Shown here one piece after another: positions 37,301-45,932 of a DNA stretch of 64,000 bases (within the stretch, counting starts at the first letter, position 1; each line of letters begins with the position of its first letter). Position numbers and translations under genes: made by a program. This DNA is from Mimachlamys varia (Eukaryota > Mollusca > Bivalvia > Pectinida > Pectinidae). Below the pieces are notes generated by a model. The model saw only the letters and a program-made list of their open reading frames with translations. It had not been told where the DNA came from and made no database searches. The stretch lies in the NCBI GenBank assembly GCA_947623455.1, contig OX392527.1, positions 54,170,401 through 54,234,400 of the forward strand. Direction: 5' to 3'.

Positions 37301-40300
37301 TGTTGTGTAAATACATACTGCAGTGCTGAGTAATTACATACTGCAGTGCTGAGTAATTACATACTGCAGTGCTGAGTAATTACATACTGCAGTGCTGAGT
37401 AATTACATACTACAGTGCTGAGTAATTACATACTGCAGTGTTGTGTAATTACATACTGCAGTGCTGAGTAATTACATACTGATGTGCTGAGTAATTATAT
37501 ACTGCAGTGCTGAGTAATTACATACTACAGTGCTGAGTAATTACATACTGCAGTGCTGAGTAATTATATACTACAGTGTTGTGTAATTACATACTGCAGT
37601 GCTGAGTAATTATATACTACAGTGTTGTGTAATTACATACTGCAGTGCTGAGTAATTATATACTACAGTGTTGTGTAATTACATACTGCAGTGCTGAGTA
37701 ATTATATACTACAGTGTTGTGTAATTACATACTGCAGTGCTGAGTAATTATATACTACAGTGTTGTGTAATTACATACTGCAGTGCTGAGTAATTATATA
37801 CTACAGTGTTGTGTAATTACATACTGCAGTGCTGAGTAATTATATACTACAGTGTTGTGTAATTACATACTGCGGTGTTGTGTAATTACATACTGATGTG
37901 CTGAGAACGACAGTTGGGACAACTACACCTTTTAAAATACTTTTTTGTTTCTTGAAATTATTTGACGTGTTTCACGTAACTATTACTACATCTATCGGAA
38001 GTGCTAGTATAAAAGATACGTTGACCGAATGTCTTTATATTTCAGGTAATTTGGACAGACATCACTACGAAACATTCAAAGATTTTGGCAACGATACCTT
38101 CCATCTCCACCTTGATAACGGGCGATCGTAAGTACACGATGTTTGAATCCCTGATACATATTCTTAACCATTTATTGATGACCTAAATAACTATTTCAAC
38201 CCGATTTTTGTATAAAGATTATAACTTATATGCATGCAGATACAAACATTCATCGGAGCGTAATATTCACGGGCTTATCTACATACAGAATATATTCAGC
38301 ATGGTGCCGTTCATCAAGTGGTCGTGTTTAAGATAAGAATTTAATTTGGCATCAATGTAGTCAAGCTTTCATATTTGTTTTGCAGTATGTATTAAGGGGG
38401 TAATGTGCCAAGGTGATAGATAGTTGTATATACCAAAAGAGGTCAAAATATCTCATTTAGCAAACTTTATTAGGCTCCACAACAAAATATATAAAATGAA
38501 TATATTAGCTTGAGTTACCTTACCGTAAACCGTTTGAGTTTGACATTGATAGTTTATTATCCCATATTCTATAAAATTTATTTTTATTGTTATGACTTAT
38601 GAAAGATGACGTAAGACACACATATGCTGCACCTTTTAGATTTAGTAATAGATACAGTATGCCAAAAAATGACTTAAACTGCATCACACAGCTGTTCCCC
38701 TTCCAGGACTTTTCAGTGATGCTTGGGGCCAAAAGATGGGAATGGAAAATTTCTAAACTAAAAGCAATCCTTTTAATATTTCAATAACAAAGAAAGGATT
38801 CCATTTAGTACGAAATAAAGATAATTTAAAACTTAAGTTAATCAAACTATTTAGTTGGATACGTACATTATTGAAAGTTAAGTTAATCCAAATCGTTTGT
38901 TGGATAATGACATTTTTCACATGTCTAGATGCATTGCAATTCACACCATGCCGTGTGTTAGATCGGATAGGAGTACCGACATGTTCATGTGTTTCATGTG
39001 GCGGTTTGAAAAACATTCACTCACCTTAAAATATATCATTAATAAAACCTATTTATGAAATGATTTAACAATTAAATATTTAACGTATTCAGTTCAGTAT
39101 CCATTGAATGCATCAGGAAGAACATAAGCAAAGTACTTCCTACCAATATTACAGAGTTTAATATCTGTACGCATGGCTTGGAATGTAGCAGGACTCTTTA
39201 TAACTAAAACTGTACCAACTGTCGCTAAACTGTAAATGACTTATACTGATGGAGTAGATTGATAACACTTGTGTGTATGTATGAAGTGTGTAGACTATAC
39301 ACTTCAAAAAGCAGCTGTTCTGAAACCTTTCAACACTAGAAATCATGATGTACTTCTTCACATCAATGTTTGGTAGAGTCTTCTCAAGTAACATAGAGAT
39401 AGGGTTGGGAATAGCTAACGTAGTAACATAGGGGTTAGGTAGGGAATGTGTAACGTAGTAACATAGGGGTTAGGTAGGGAATGTGTAACATAGTAACATA
39501 GGGGTTAGGTAGGGAATGTGTGACGTAGTAACATAGGGGTTAGGTAGGGAATGTGTAACATAGTAACATAGGGGTTAGGTAGGGAATGTGTAACGTAGTA
39601 ACATAGGGGTTAGGTAGGGGATGTGTAACGTAGTAACATAGGGGTTAGGTAGGAGATGTGTAACATAGTAACATAGGGGTTAGGTAGGAAATGTGTAACG
39701 TAGTAACATAGGGGTTAGGTAGGGGATGTGTAACATAGTAACATAGGGGTTAGGTAGGGGATGTGTAACATAGTAACATAGGGGTTAGGTAGGGGATGTT
39801 TAACATAGTAACATAGGGGTTAGGTAGGGAATGTGTGACGTAGTAACATAGGGGTTAGGTAGGGGATGTTTAACATAGTAACATAGGGGTTAGGTAGGGA
39901 GTGTGTGACATAGTAACATAGGGGTAAGGTAGGGAATGTGTAACATAGTAACATAGGGGTTAGGTAGGGAATGTGTAACATAGTAACATAGGGGTTAGGT
40001 AGGGAATATGTGACGTAGTAACATAGGGGTAGGGTTGGGAATGTGTAACATAGTAACATAGGGGTTAGGTAGGGAATGTGTAACATAGTAACATAGGGGT
40101 TAGGTAGGGAATGTGTAACATAGTAACATAGGGGTTAGGTAGGGAATGTGTAACATAGTAACATAGGGGTTAGGTAGGGAATGTGTGACGTAGTAACATA
40201 GGAGTTAGGTAGGGAATGTGTAACGTAGTAACATAGGGGTTAGGTAGGGAATGTGTAACATAGTAACATTGGAGTTAGGTAGGGAATGTGTGACATAGTA

Positions 40301-43300
40301 ACATAGGGGTTAGGTAGGGAATGTGTAACATAGTAACATAGGGGTTAGGTAGGGAGTGTGTAACGTAGTAACATAGGGGCTAGGTAGGGGATGTGTAACG
40401 TAGTAACATAGGGGTTAGGTAGGGAATGTGTAACGTAGTAACATAGGGGTTAGGTAGGGAATGTGTAACATAGTAACATAGGGGTTAGGTAGGGGATGTG
40501 TAACATAGTAACATAGGGGTTAGGTAGGGAATGTGTAACGTAGTAACATAGGGGTTAGGTAGGGGATGTGTAACGTAGTAACATAGGGGTTAGGTAGGGA
40601 ATGTGTAACGTAGTAACATAGGGGTTAGGTAGGGAATGTGTAACGTAGTAACATAGGGGTTAGGTAGGGAATGTGTAACATAGTAACATAGGGGTTAGGT
40701 AGGGGATGTGTAACATAGTAACATAGGGGTTAGGTAGGGAATGTGTAACATAGTAACATAGGGGTTAGGTAGGAAATGTGTAACGTAGTAACATAGGGGT
40801 TAGGTAGGGGATGTGTAACGTAGTAACATAGAGGTTAGGTAGGGAATGTGTAACATAGTAACATAGGGGTTAGGTAGGGAATGTGTAACATAGTAACATA
40901 GAGGTTAGGTAGGGAATGTGTAACATAGTAACATAGGGGTTAGGTAGGGAATGTGTAACATAGTAACATAAGGGTTTGGTAGGGAATGTGTGACATAGTA
41001 ACATAGGGGTTAGGTAGGGGATGTGTAACGTAGTAACATAGAGGTTAGGTAGGGAATGTGTAACATAGTAACATAAGGGTTAGGTAGGGAATGTGTGACA
41101 TAGTAACATAGGGGTTAGGTAGGGAATGTGTAACATAGTAACATAGGGGTTAGGTAGGGAATGTGTAACATAGTAACATAGGGGTTAGGTAGGGAATGTG
41201 TGACATAGTAACCTAGGGGTTAGGTAGGGAATGTGTAACATAGTAACATAGGGGTTAGGTAGGGAATGTGTGACGTAGTAACATAGGGGTTAGGTAGGGA
41301 ATGTGTAAAATAGTAACATAGGGGTTAGGTAGGAAATGTGTAACGTAGTAACATAGGGGTTAGGTAGGGGATGTGTAACGTAGTAACATAGGGGTTAGGT
41401 AGGGAATGTGTAACATAGTAACATAGGGGTTAGGTAGGGAATGTGTAACATAGTAACATAGGGGTTAGGTAGGGAATGTGTGACATAGTAACATAGGGGT
41501 TAGGTAGGGGATGTGTAACGTAGTAACATAGAGGTTAGGTAGGGAATGTGTAACATAGTAACATAAGGGTTAGGTAGAGAATGTGTGACATAGTAACATA
41601 GGGGTTAGGTAGGGAATGTGTAACATAGTAACATAGAGGTTAGGTAGGGAATGTGTAACATAGTAACATAGGGGTTAGGTAGGGAATGTGTGACATAGTA
41701 ACCTAGGAGTTAGGTAGGGAATGTGTTACATAGTAACATAGGGGTTAGGTAGGGAATGTGTAACGTAGTAACATAGGGGTTAGGTAGGGAATGTGTAACA
41801 TAGTAACATAGGGGTAAGGTAGGAAATGTGTAACGTAGTAACATAGGGGTTAGGTAGGGGATGTGTAACGTAGTAACATAGGGGTTAGGTAGGGAATGTG
41901 TAACATAGTAACATAGGGGTTAGGTAGGGGATGTTTAACATAGTAACATAGGGGTTAGGTAGGGAATGTGTGACGTAGTAACAAAGGGGTTAGGTAGGGG
42001 ATGTTTAACATAGTAACATAGGGGTTAGGTAGGGAATGTGTAACATAGTAACATAGGGGCTAGGTAGGGGATGTTTAACATAGTAACATAGGGGCTAGGT
42101 AGGGGATGTTTAACATAGTAACATAGGGGCTAGGTAGGTGATGTGTAACATAGTAACATAGGGGCTAGGTAGGGGATGTTTAACATAGTAACATAGGGGT
42201 TAGGTAGGGAATGTGTAACATAGTAACATAGGGGTTAGGTAGGGAATGGTGACGTAGTAACATAGGGGTTAGGTAGGTGATGTGTAACATAGTAACATAG
42301 GGGTTAGGTAGGGAATGTGTGACGTAGTAACATAGGGGTTAGGTAGGGGATGTTTAACATAGTAACATAGGGGTTAGGTAGGGAATGTGTAACATAGTAA
42401 CAAAGGGGCTAGGTAGGGGATGTTTAACATAGTAACATAGGGGCTAGGTAGGTGATGTGTAACATAGTAACATAGGGGCTAGGTAGGTGATGTGTAACAT
42501 AGTAACATAGGGGTTAGGTAGGGAATGGTGACGTAGTAACATAGGGGTAAGGTAGGTGATGTGTAACATAGTAACATAGGGGCTAGGTAGGGGATGTTTA
42601 ACATAGTAACATAGGGGCTAGGTAGGTGATGTGTAACATAGTAACATAGGGGTTAGGTAGGAATGTGTAACATAGTAACATAGGGGTTAGGTAGGGAATG
42701 TGTAACATAGTAACATAGGGGTTAGGTAGGGATTGTGTGACGTAGTAGCATAGGGGTTAGGTAGGGAATGTGTAACGTAGTAACATAGGGGTTAGGTAGG
42801 GAATGTGTGACGTAGTAACATAGGGGTTAGGTAGGGAATGTGTAACATAGTAACATAGGGGTTAGGTAGGGGATGTGTAATGTAGTAACATGGGGTTTAG
42901 GTAGGGAACGTGTAACATAGTAACATAGGGGTTAGGTAGGTAATGTGTAACATAGTAACATAGGGGTTAGGTAAGGAATGTATGTCGTTGTAACATAGGG
43001 GTTAGGTAGGGGATGTGTGACGTAGTTACGTATATTTCACTGGCGAATTTAGGTTTAATCATAAAGTTAAAAACTTGCATAGACCCATCAATATCGGAGA
43101 ATCGCCTTATCAATCGTGTTATGTCCGCCATCCGATATAATGACATGACTTGATCAATTAGTGTCACAAGTGATCACTTTTTGAATGAATTCCACTTCGT
43201 GATCCAGCTTTGACTTTTAATACCAAAAATCGTTAAAATTCTTTTGAAATCCTATTTATCTAGTAATTAAAGGGTACAGACGAATCTATGTGTTTGCAGG

Positions 43301-45476
43301 AATAGTGCACTGAGTATACGTTATGTTGTGATATAATAGTATGCACATTATTTATTATTACAATATGGTTTTGTTTGAAAATGAATGTCAGAAATATGCA
43401 ATAGGCCTACATTTCGTTAATTTATTGCTGTATATATATTTTAGAAATCCAATGTGTTAATTAAAGGGAATGTTAGTAATGTCTGCAGGAATAGTGCACT
43501 TAGTATACATTATGTCGTAATATAATAGTATGGACAAATTATTTCGAAAATTATATAATACGTTGACCATCCTACTTCAGATATCTGCTACCATCCATTA
43601 CCTATAGCGTGGCTTTTGTTTACAGTGGTGGAAGAGTTTGGGGTGCAGCTCCAAACGATTCGATAAACGCTTACACTGTAAGGTATTTTTGAGCTGTACA
43701 TAGTGAAAACTTATAATATCTAAATCTGTTGGAGATTAATGTGTTTTCAATGTGTCCCAGCCCAACACACTACACTCAATGTTTCCCAGCCCAACACCCT
43801 ACACTCAATGTTTCCCAGCCCAACACACTACACTCAATGTGTCCCAGCCCAACACCCTACACCCAATGTGTCCCAGCCCAACACCCTACACCCAATGTGT
43901 CCCAGCCCAACACCCTACACTCAATGTGTCCCAGCCCAACACCCTACATTCAATGTGTCCCAGCCCAATACCTTACACTCAATGTGTTCCAGCCCAACAC
44001 ACTACACTCAATGTGTCCCAGCCCAACACCCTACACTCAATGTGTCCCAGCCCAACACACTACACTCAATGTGTCCCAGCCCAACACCCTAAACTCAATG
44101 TGTTCCAGCCCAACACACTACACTCAATGTGTCCCAGCCCAACACACTGCACTCAATGTGTTCCAGCCCAACACACTACACTCAATGTGTTCCAGCCCAA
44201 CACACTACACTCAATGTTCCCCAGCCAAACACACTACACTCAATGTGTCCCAGCCCAACACACTACACTCAATGTGTCCCAGCCCAACACCCTACACCCA
44301 ATGTGTCCCAGCCCAACACACTACACTCAATGTGTCCCAGCCCAACACACTACACTCAATGTGTCCCAGCCCAACACACTACACTCAATGTTTCCCAGCC
44401 CAACACCATACACTCAATGTGTCCCAGCCCAACACACTACACTCAATGTTTCCCAGCCCAACACACTACACTCAATGTTTCCCAGCCCAACACACTACAC
44501 TCAATGTTCCCCAGCCCAACACACTACACTCAATGTGTCCCAGCCCAACACCCTACACTCAATGTGTCCCAGCCCAACACCCTACACCCAATGTGTCCCA
44601 GCCCAACACCCTACACTCAATGTGTCGCAGCCCAACACACTACACTCAATGTTTCCCAGCCAAACACCCTACACTCAATGTGTTCCAGCCCCAACACACT
44701 ACACTCAATGTGTCGCAGCCCAACACCCTACACTCAATGTGTCCAAGCCCAACACCCTACACTCAATTTGTCCCAGCCCAACACACCACACTGAATTTGT
44801 CCCAGCCAAAAATCCCACACTCAATGTGGTGTGAAAAGGTCTCATTACAAGCCACGTACACTCGCTCCGTACGTCTGCTTCCTCTATCAAACAGACATTA
44901 TCAGTTAGATATTTTTCCTGTAGCTTTGCGGGCGGCAGGATTCAGTTTCATAGTTCAAAGAGTGCAATTTGTTTGCGTACGAAGCTTTTACGTAACCATC
45001 ATGAGTAAGCTCCCTTGGCATCACTTGCATGTATCATAACAGAAAGAAATGTTCAATTAGAGATGCTATATTGACAAATCAATGTAGTTAACAATTATAC
45101 TAAAAAAATAGTACCGTCTCCTCAACAAATGGAGAAATAGATATTTTGGAATATCCATTTTTGACTAAAGCTTTATATTTGTAACTGCAGGTTTGGAAAA
45201 TGGCGACAGGACGATATGAGCATCCTTGCCCCGGTGTTCCAGTGCTGCAAGATCAGGTACTCAACTTTCATGAAACTCGCAAAATTCTACATAGGGCCAG
45301 ATAAACTTTCAGCATTGATGAAAACAGCCACGTCAAGTGACAGACTATTCCCCGTACTCATCGAGAACCATCTGATAGCGCTTGACAGACGTGTCATTAA
45401 AATTCTGAAAGAGATTTACATATGTATACAAAATGGAAATGACATCAGTGATGTGATAGAAGACGATCACTTCTGA
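18751..45476 (+). CDS. FAM20C-like secretory-pathway protein kinase, 3' seven coding exons
   Basis: Spliced exons 18751-18875, 20986-21064, 26279-26371, 28789-28901, 29793-30083, 38046-38127 and 45191-45476 join in frame to about 355 residues ending at TGA. All six introns are GT-AG. Family marks in order: [10 protein letters not shown] (residue 4 on), [11 protein letters not shown] and GQALFKPMR with the likely ATP-contacting Lys65, [20 protein letters not shown], the sequon NMT, the cysteine-rich [32 protein letters not shown], the catalytic-loop-like DRHHYE (Asp237) and the metal-binding Asp257 in HLDNGR. FAM20 kinases work in the Golgi lumen or outside the cell; FAM20C phosphorylates secreted proteins at S-x-E sites and acts in biomineralisation. 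HLDNGRSFGK favours FAM20C over the xylose kinase FAM20B. The N-terminal region with signal anchor is not found. The intact catalytic residues suggest an active kinase. A role in shell formation would be inference. Confidence 0.93.
18900..20212 (+). repeat. 29-bp minisatellite resembling the preceding exon-intron junction
   Basis: Diverged copies from 18900 to 19152 (CAGTGACGTCGCTATGAATA types, 29-46 bp apart), then, after unrelated sequence and a hairpin, about 13 homogeneous copies at 19818-20212 with unit GACGTCGCTATGAATGCAGA plus CTTCTCGGC. The end of exon A, GACGTCG|GTATGTAAGCAAA, matches the unit at about 17 of 20 positions, and the donor GT is CT in the repeats. It lies wholly within the first recognised intron. 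Confidence 0.9.
19221..19385. repeat. 165-bp inverted repeat (foldback element)
   Basis: The outer pair ATATAAGGAT / ATCCTTATAT (19221-19230, 19376-19385) encloses about 39-bp near-perfect arms containing GACTGCGTATACGGTAGTAT and CCCGCAGTTGGCAA, with one mismatch. The loop holds a smaller CTATGG/CCATAG pair. It is intronic, between the two parts of the 29-bp array. It looks like a MITE or foldback transposon; no target-site duplication was confirmed. Confidence 0.88.
20213..20985. other. Intron sequence, nothing recognised
   Basis: AT-rich intronic sequence, ending in the polypyrimidine tract before the exon at 20986. The short ORF at 20583-20768 has no domain. Confidence 0.55.
20986..21064 (+). 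CDS. FAM20C-like exon B
   Basis: 79 bp. The acceptor is a T-rich tract ending TTTCAG and the donor is GAG|GTGAGT. It encodes [15 protein letters not shown] and [12 protein letters not shown] with the conserved lysine. Reading on past the donor gives an immediate TGA. The last 24 coding bases and the donor are the template of the 37-bp array that follows. Confidence 0.93.
21037..22190 (+). repeat. 37-bp minisatellite carrying copies of the exon end and 5' splice site
   Basis: About 31 units; the first is the real exon-intron junction. The core AAACCTATGAGGTGAGTAGG includes the coding bases for FKPMR and the donor GTGAGT. About 16 units keep an exact GAG|GTGAGT, and many others have GAGTTGGGT, which destroys the donor. 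Unit length is not a multiple of three. The upstream reading frame meets TGA right after the first junction, so use of any later donor would put a stop in the transcript. Confidence 0.95.
22376..22880. repeat. 34-bp repeat in two 260-bp blocks
   Basis: Unit AAATAGGTGATATGTTATAC plus ACACTTACCTATAT, about six copies per block. Each block is followed by the same unique segment (TCAATCTGTAAGTTAGAATG at 22574 and again at 22834). Unit borders hold the imperfect palindrome ACCTATATAAATAGGT. Confidence 0.95.
22881..23621. other. Intron sequence, nothing recognised
   Basis: AT-rich intronic sequence without recognised coding or repeat features. Confidence 0.55.
23622..23935. repeat. CT-rich low-complexity tract, about 24-bp period
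   Basis: Repeats of CCTTTTCCTACCCCTCCCCT, decaying into C and CT runs (C14-like tract near 23897). The minus strand carries many closely spaced GGGG runs. It codes for Pro/Phe/Leu-rich artefact ORFs. Confidence 0.9.
23936..24545. other. Intron sequence, nothing recognised
   Basis: AT-rich intronic sequence. No gene or repeat was recognised before the 25-bp array. Confidence 0.5.
24546..26068. repeat. 25-bp minisatellite, about 60 copies
   Basis: Unit CCATCCCTTGCTCTATCTTG plus CTGCA or CTGTA. Some units lack the CTGCA segment and are 20 bp. The unit has no stop codon in the plus frames, so three overlapping ORFs of 400-545 codons ([20 protein letters not shown] type) run through it. These are artefacts of the repeat. 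It ends 210 bp before exon C. Confidence 0.97.
26279..26371 (+). CDS. FAM20C-like exon C
   Basis: 93 bp. The acceptor is TCGTTTCAG and the donor is CAG|GTACGG. It encodes (R)[14 protein letters not shown] and [16 protein letters not shown], the acidic ERHNAE helix conserved in FAM20 kinases. Confidence 0.93.
26372..27942. other. Intron sequence, nothing recognised
   Basis: AT-rich intronic sequence with short ORFs only (for example 26550-26756 on the minus strand). No repeat or element was recognised. Confidence 0.5.
27943..28560 (-). mobile_element. Retroposed copy with poly-A tail and 14-bp target-site duplication
   Basis: The direct repeat GTATAGCGAATCTT flanks the insert at 27943-27956 and 28547-28560. 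Inside the left copy is a run of 15 T (27955-27969), which is a poly-A tail on the minus strand, and TTTATT at 27978-27983 is an AATAAA signal 8 bp before it. Inside the right copy is an ATC/GAT-rich block. On the minus strand the sequence reads as an Asp-rich tract (21 D in a row) ending ...DAFMS and a stop, then a 3'-UTR-like stretch. It is either a processed pseudogene of a transcript with an acidic C-terminus, or a retroposon that captured an ATC microsatellite. The parent is unknown. Confidence 0.7.
28086..28546. repeat. ATC trinucleotide repeat with an internal ~185-bp duplication
   Basis: (ATC)n from 28086, then two similar mixed blocks, each starting ATCATCACAACCATC, passing GATCATGATCGATCATAATC and ending ATCATCAATATCACCTTA. 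The second block begins near 28310. Confidence 0.85.
28789..28901 (+). CDS. FAM20C-like exon D
   Basis: 113 bp. The acceptor is TAATTTAG and the donor is CAG|GTAAGT. It encodes (R)[18 protein letters not shown], then [19 protein letters not shown]. The NMT sequon is at a site conserved in FAM20C. Confidence 0.93.
29793..30083 (+). CDS. FAM20C-like exon E
   Basis: 291 bp, the longest coding block found. The acceptor is CTTTAATTTCAG and the donor is ACAG|GTAAAT. It encodes the cysteine-rich segment (A)[18 protein letters not shown], then [37 protein letters not shown] and [17 protein letters not shown]. Cysteine positions match the disulphide pattern of FAM20 kinases. Confidence 0.95.
30337..30421. 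repeat. 27-bp repeat, 3 copies
   Basis: Three near-identical copies of CATTTAGAGGGTATAAGAAA plus CATGTCC, in the intron just after exon E. Confidence 0.95.
30431..30570. repeat. Inverted repeat of about 140 bp
   Basis: The arm containing CTTAAGGAAATTCCTTAATT (30441-30460) is matched by the reverse complement at 30533-30560 with one mismatch in 28, with weaker pairing beyond. The arm itself holds the palindrome TTAAGGAATTTCCTTAA-like core. It looks like a small foldback element. Confidence 0.75.
30571..31572. other. Intron sequence, nothing recognised
   Basis: AT-rich intronic sequence without recognised features. Confidence 0.5.
31573..31786 (+). mobile_element. tRNA-derived SINE, copy 2
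   Basis: The head GGGACCGCGGCGGTTAAGGT, the B box GTGGGTTCGAGTCCTACC, the middle GGTGTTTTCGACGGGAACTC and CCGACTTTCCTGG, and the tail CACGTCATTAAATGACC and GCTGTTAATAGGGCG match the SINE at 5176 but with a better preserved head. No clear target-site duplication. Confidence 0.8.
31834..32321 (+). mobile_element. Helentron/HINE-like hairpin-ended element, copy 2
   Basis: The start AGTCTCCCAAACGAATTGGG can fold into a hairpin. The 3' end has TGTGGGGGCC (a decayed inverted copy of the start), then the hairpin GTAATGGTTCCCATTAC and a short tail CTCGTACTAGG. It is bounded by TTA on both sides (31831-31833, 32322-32324). The internal motifs GGCCTCTGATTGG and TTTCAATGAAATTTGG match the element at 35762-36732. 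Confidence 0.65.
32322..33149. other. Intron sequence, no supported gene
   Basis: Overlapping ORFs at 32477-32770 (+) and 32585-32809 (-) have no recognised domain. Nothing else was seen. Confidence 0.45.
33151..33393. repeat. 22-bp repeat, 11 copies
   Basis: GGAACGGCTGTGGTTAAAAC plus TA, TT or similar, repeated 11 times with rare changes (GCCTG, GGCGG). Confidence 0.96.
33478..33551 (+). mobile_element. tRNA-like sequence (SINE head or tRNA pseudogene)
   Basis: TTTAGCTCGATCGGTTGAGCG (A-box region) is followed by CCCGAGTTCTACTCCTGG (B-box region) at tRNA-like spacing. There is no paired acceptor stem, so it is not a functional tRNA gene. Confidence 0.5.
33552..35730. other. Intron sequence, nothing recognised
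   Basis: AT-rich intronic sequence, 2.2 kb. Only short ORFs without domains. No array or element was recognised. Confidence 0.5.
35731..35761. repeat. Left stub of the 23-bp satellite
   Basis: GAGTAATTACATACTGCAGT, then GCTGAGTAATTA: just over one unit of the array that continues at 36733, separated from it by the inserted element. Confidence 0.9.
35762..36732 (+). mobile_element. Helentron/HINE-like element inserted in a satellite
   Basis: 971 bp. The 5' end TGTCCCCCAAACGAAG can fold with GTGGGGGGACA. Next come an ATT microsatellite and a core of four 128-bp tandem repeats (GATTGGTCGA at 36121, 36249, 36377 and 36505). The 3' part has GTTTGGGGGACA (inverse of the 5' end), the hairpin GTAATGGTACCCCATTAC and the tail AATTAGCACTTG. 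TTA lies on both sides. Subterminal inverted repeats, a tandem core and a 3' hairpin are the plan of Helentron-related non-autonomous elements (HINEs). The small ORFs inside (35748-36065, 35777-36028) lack domains. Confidence 0.75.
36733..37905. repeat. 23-bp satellite, about 50 copies
   Basis: Unit GAGTAATTACATACTGCAGT plus GCT. From about 37570 to 37890 the array turns into a 46-bp dimer (a unit with AATTATATACTACAGTGTTG alternating with the standard unit), about seven times. Intronic. Confidence 0.96.
38046..38127 (+). CDS. FAM20C-like exon F (catalytic)
   Basis: 82 bp. The acceptor is TTATATTTCAG and the donor is GATC|GTAAGT. It encodes (G)[18 protein letters not shown], then HLHLDNGR. 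It carries the catalytic-loop Asp in DRHHYE and the metal-binding Asp in HLDNGR; the NDT sequon corresponds to a glycosylation site of FAM20C. Confidence 0.95.
38128..39390. other. Intron sequence, nothing recognised
   Basis: AT-rich. Short ORFs on both strands without domains. Confidence 0.5.
39391..43026. repeat. 35-bp G-rich minisatellite, about 104 copies
   Basis: Unit TAACATAGGGGTTAGGTAGG plus GAATGTGTAACATAG-type sequence. Variants alternate GAATG/GGATG, AACAT/AACGT/GACGT and GTT/GCT. At 3.6 kb it is the largest array here, wholly within the last intron. Each unit has G runs of 4, 2 and 3-4 within 14 bases and a TTAGG telomere-like core. Confidence 0.97.
43262..43560. repeat. Diverged ~100-bp direct duplication
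   Basis: TGCAGGAATAGTGCACTGAG near 43296 recurs as TGCAGGAATAGTGCACTTAG near 43484, and the flanking ATAATAGTATG and AATTAAAGGG are shared. Spacing is about 190 bp. Intronic. Confidence 0.75.
43742..44826. repeat. 29-bp minisatellite, about 37 copies
   Basis: Unit CCCAGCCCAACACACTACAC plus TCAATGTGT. The unit has no stop codon in any plus frame, so it gives overlapping ORFs of up to 436 codons ([20 protein letters not shown] pattern). These are artefacts in an intron. It ends about 360 bp before the last exon. Confidence 0.97.
45191..45476 (+). CDS. FAM20C-like terminal exon G
   Basis: 286 bp to the stop. The acceptor is TTTGTAACTGCAG. It encodes (S)[19 protein letters not shown], a region with RYSTFMKL, then [20 protein letters not shown], and ends [10 protein letters not shown] before TGA (45474-45476). 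The CC pair and the final ALDRR helix match FAM20 C-termini. Confidence 0.95.
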
Positions 45477-45554
45477 TGACAATATTAGGGGAATTTTAAC
45501 AAGCATGTGGCGGGATTTATTAATTTTTGATTGACACAAGAAGGTACTATGCAT

Positions 45555-45560
45555 AATAAA
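45555..45560 (+). terminator. Candidate polyadenylation signal
   Basis: AATAAA, 79 bp after the kinase stop codon, in AT-rich DNA. Plausible by position only; no cleavage site can be seen. Confidence 0.45.
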
Positions 45561-45769
45561 TATGCAGTGTTCTGACGGGACAGGCGGAGTTATGTTCGTT
45601 GTGGAATGTGGCAGCATGGAATCGGTTCAACATTACCTGTTGCTAGGTTGTTGTTAAGTTATTCCATTTAATTTGGGGAGCTGAAATGTCGCGAATGTTG
45701 AACTCCTAACCGGGCGTTTAACTTATAACAATATGTTATATGACAGAAAGGTGCTAGTTGGCGTATGTG

Positions 45770-45932
45770 ACGGTGCTAATGGTCGCATAGGGCGGAGCTA
45801 ATGGTCGAATAGGGTAGAGCTAATGGTCGCATAGGGTGGATCTAATGGTCGCATAGGTCGGAGCTAATGGTCGCATAGGGTGGAGCTAATGGTCACATAG
45901 GGTGGATCTAATGGTCGCATAGGGTGGAGCAT
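45770..45932. repeat. 22-bp repeat, 7 copies
   Basis: GCTAATGGTCGCATAGGGTG plus GA, with single-base variants (GAATAGGGTAGA, CACATAG). It lies 300 bp downstream of the kinase gene. Confidence 0.95.

Noticed and set aside
39391..43026. Chromosome-end telomere
   Set aside because: The unit is 35 bp with only a TTAGG core and lies between two exons of one gene.
43729..45039. 436-codon ORF rich in Pro, Gln and Cys
   Set aside because: 29-bp repeat read in rotating frames; intronic; sister ORFs are open in the other frames.
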